The notes under the pieces: model-generated | What the model saw: only the letters and a program-made list of their open reading frames with translations | Database searches by the model: none | Told to the model about the DNA's origin: nothing | Position numbers and translations under genes: made by a program | Shown here: positions 4,991-6,158 of the stretch, piece by piece | Position numbering within the stretch: position 1 is the stretch's first letter | Layout: the number at the start of each line of letters is the position of its first letter | Assembly (NCBI GenBank): GCA_021799715.1 | Contig: JAJYZY010000134.1 | Location: 1 to 6,158, forward strand | Reading direction: 5' to 3' | DNA length: 6,158 nucleotides | From: Planctomycetota bacterium | GTDB lineage: Bacteria > Planctomycetota > Phycisphaerae > WQYP01

Positions 4991-6158
4991 TTATTCCGCT
5001 TCGGATTGATCCACGCGCTTGATGTTCGCCCCCAGCGCGTTCAGGCGCTCTTCAATTTTTTCGTAGCCACGGTCAATATGATACACCCGATTAATGGTCG
5101 TTGTGCCGCGGGCCGCCAGTCCGGCCAGAACCAGAGCAGCCGAAGCCCGCAGATCACTGGCCATCACCGGTGCGCCGATCAGTTGCTGTTCGCCTTCAAT
5201 AATGACTGTCGCGCCTTCGCGGTGCATCCTCGCGCCCAGCCGGGTTAACTCCGCGACGTGCATAAAGCGGTCGGGAAAAATCTTCTCCGAGACAATGCTG
5301 TTGCCGTTGGCTATGGCCAATAACGCCATAAACTGCGCCTGGAGATCCGTGGGAAATCCCGGATAGGGTTGCGTGGTGATAATGGCCGCTTCCAATCTGC
5401 GTGCGGATGCCACCGTCACGCCTGCGCCGCTTTTTTCCACAATAACCCCGATGCTGCGCAGCTTGTCCACAGCGGCCATTAAATGGTCAATGCGGACATT
5501 ATCCAGATTCAACTCACCATTGGAAATGGCCGCCGCAACCATAAAGGTGCCGGCTTCAATGCGATCGGGAATAATCCGATGTTCGGCACCGTGCAGTGCC
5601 GGAACTCCCTGCACAACAATACGCGGTGTGCCATGCCCGGATATTTTGGCACCCATGCTGGTGAGATAATCGGCCAGGTCCACAATTTCCGGTTCACATG
5701 CGGCACATTCAATGACGGTCGTGCCCTGGGCCAGCGTTGCGGCACTCATGACATTGGCCGTGCCCAGAACGGTCGAGCCAAAATTGCCGCCAAGGAATAT
5801 TTCGGCACCATGTAATTTGTCGGCATGGGCAATAATATCGCCGCCTTCCAGTTCAATGGTGGCTCCCAAAGCCCGCAGTCCGCGCAAATGTATATCCACC
5901 GGCCGGTCGCCAATGGCGCAGCCGCCGGGCATGGAAACGCGCACGTGGCCGCGTTTGGCCAACAGCGGCCCCAGGACGCAAATACTGGCCCGCATTTTGC
6001 GCACGACATCGTAGGGTGCATGGGAGCAGGTTTCGTCAGCAACTTCAATTTCGAGTTTGCCGTCGGCTTGTCGATCTACGCGGCAGCCCAGAAGTTTAAG
6101 TAATTCAATTTGACTGCGGATGTCCTGCAGATTGGGAATATCAGCGATAACGGATTTA
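4991..6158 (-). CDS. murA: UDP-N-acetylglucosamine 1-carboxyvinyltransferase MurA (5' truncated)
   Basis: MurA transfers enolpyruvate from PEP to UDP-GlcNAc, the first committed step of peptidoglycan synthesis in the cytosol. The frame stays open to the right edge: 388 residues are visible and about 35 are missing at the N-terminus, which fits a family length near 420. The internal GTG at 6002-6004 is not the start, because family sequence continues upstream (KSVIADIPNLQDIRSQIELL and APYDVVRKMRAS). The catalytic loop PGGCAIGDRPVD keeps Cys (codon 5918-5920), the proton donor and fosfomycin target equivalent to E. coli Cys115. YPGFPTDLQAQF supplies the Asp305 equivalent (codon 5345-5347), at a Cys-Asp spacing of 191 against 190 in E. 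coli. The C-terminal signature YHIDRGYEKIEERLNALGA is intact. With Cys rather than Asp at the active site, intrinsic fosfomycin resistance by that route is not expected. It converges on the ribonuclease gene; its promoter lies outside the window. Confidence 0.97.
   Translation of the reverse strand, partial: KSVIADIPNLQDIRSQIELLKLLGCRVDRQADGKLEIEVADETCSHAPYDVVRKMRASICVLGPLLAKRGHVRVSMPGGCAIGDRPVDIHLRGLRALGATIELEGGDIIAHADKLHGAEIFLGGNFGSTVLGTANVMSAATLAQGTTVIECAACEPEIVDLADYLTSMGAKISGHGTPRIVVQGVPALHGAEHRIIPDRIEAGTFMVAAAISNGELNLDNVRIDHLMAAVDKLRSIGVIVEKSGAGVTVASARRLEAAIITTQPYPGFPTDLQAQFMALLAIANGNSIVSEKIFPDRFMHVAELTRLGARMHREGATVIIEGEQQLIGAPVMASDLRASAALVLAGLAARGTTTINRVYHIDRGYEKIEERLNALGANIKRVDQSEAE

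Noticed and set aside
5094..6103. Plus-strand ORFs opposite murA
   Set aside because: The minus strand encodes a clear MurA across the whole span, so these are shadows.

Overview
The window looks like chromosomal DNA from a moderately GC-rich bacterium. The Rne/Rng-family ribonuclease resembles, from memory, the Planctomycetes/Kiritimatiellae-type (PVC superphylum) proteins: it has a long low-complexity arm before the core, an insert in the S1 region and no C-terminal scaffold. MurA indicates that the organism makes peptidoglycan. The phylum assignment is an inference, since there is no rRNA or other marker here.

Layout. Positions 1-726 (+) hold the C-terminal ~60% of a PLP-dependent cysteine desulfurase / selenocysteine-lyase-like protein that enters from the left edge. 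A small unrecognised ORF (723-974, +) overlaps its stop by ATGA, and the tail of that ORF runs into repeat DNA. About 1.4 kb without a confident gene follows (975-2399). Its first ~950 bases are a mosaic of short recurring modules: a 14-bp-period repeat, ACTCATTATTCATT-like and TGGATTCC-like words, three ATCCCGG...CCGGGAT hairpins, decamer tandem arrays, a 25-bp palindrome and a G-free pyrimidine tract. An intrinsic-terminator-like hairpin follows at 1936-1970, then a doubtful 63-residue ORF, then a good sigma70-type promoter at 2288-2316.

That promoter leads into a complete Rne/Rng ribonuclease gene (2400-4973, +, 857 aa). Its metal-binding Asp pair, 5'-sensor Arg-Thr and Zn-link CxxC motifs are all intact. 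Convergent with it, after a 17-base gap, is murA (4991-6158, -), which is truncated at its N-terminus by the right edge.

The three confident genes are housekeeping functions (sulfur mobilisation, RNA turnover, peptidoglycan precursor synthesis) and do not form one pathway. I see no defence, mobile or biosynthetic system. The parts most worth a second look are the intergenic repeat mosaic, the small ORF that ends inside it, and the inverted domain layout of the RNase.
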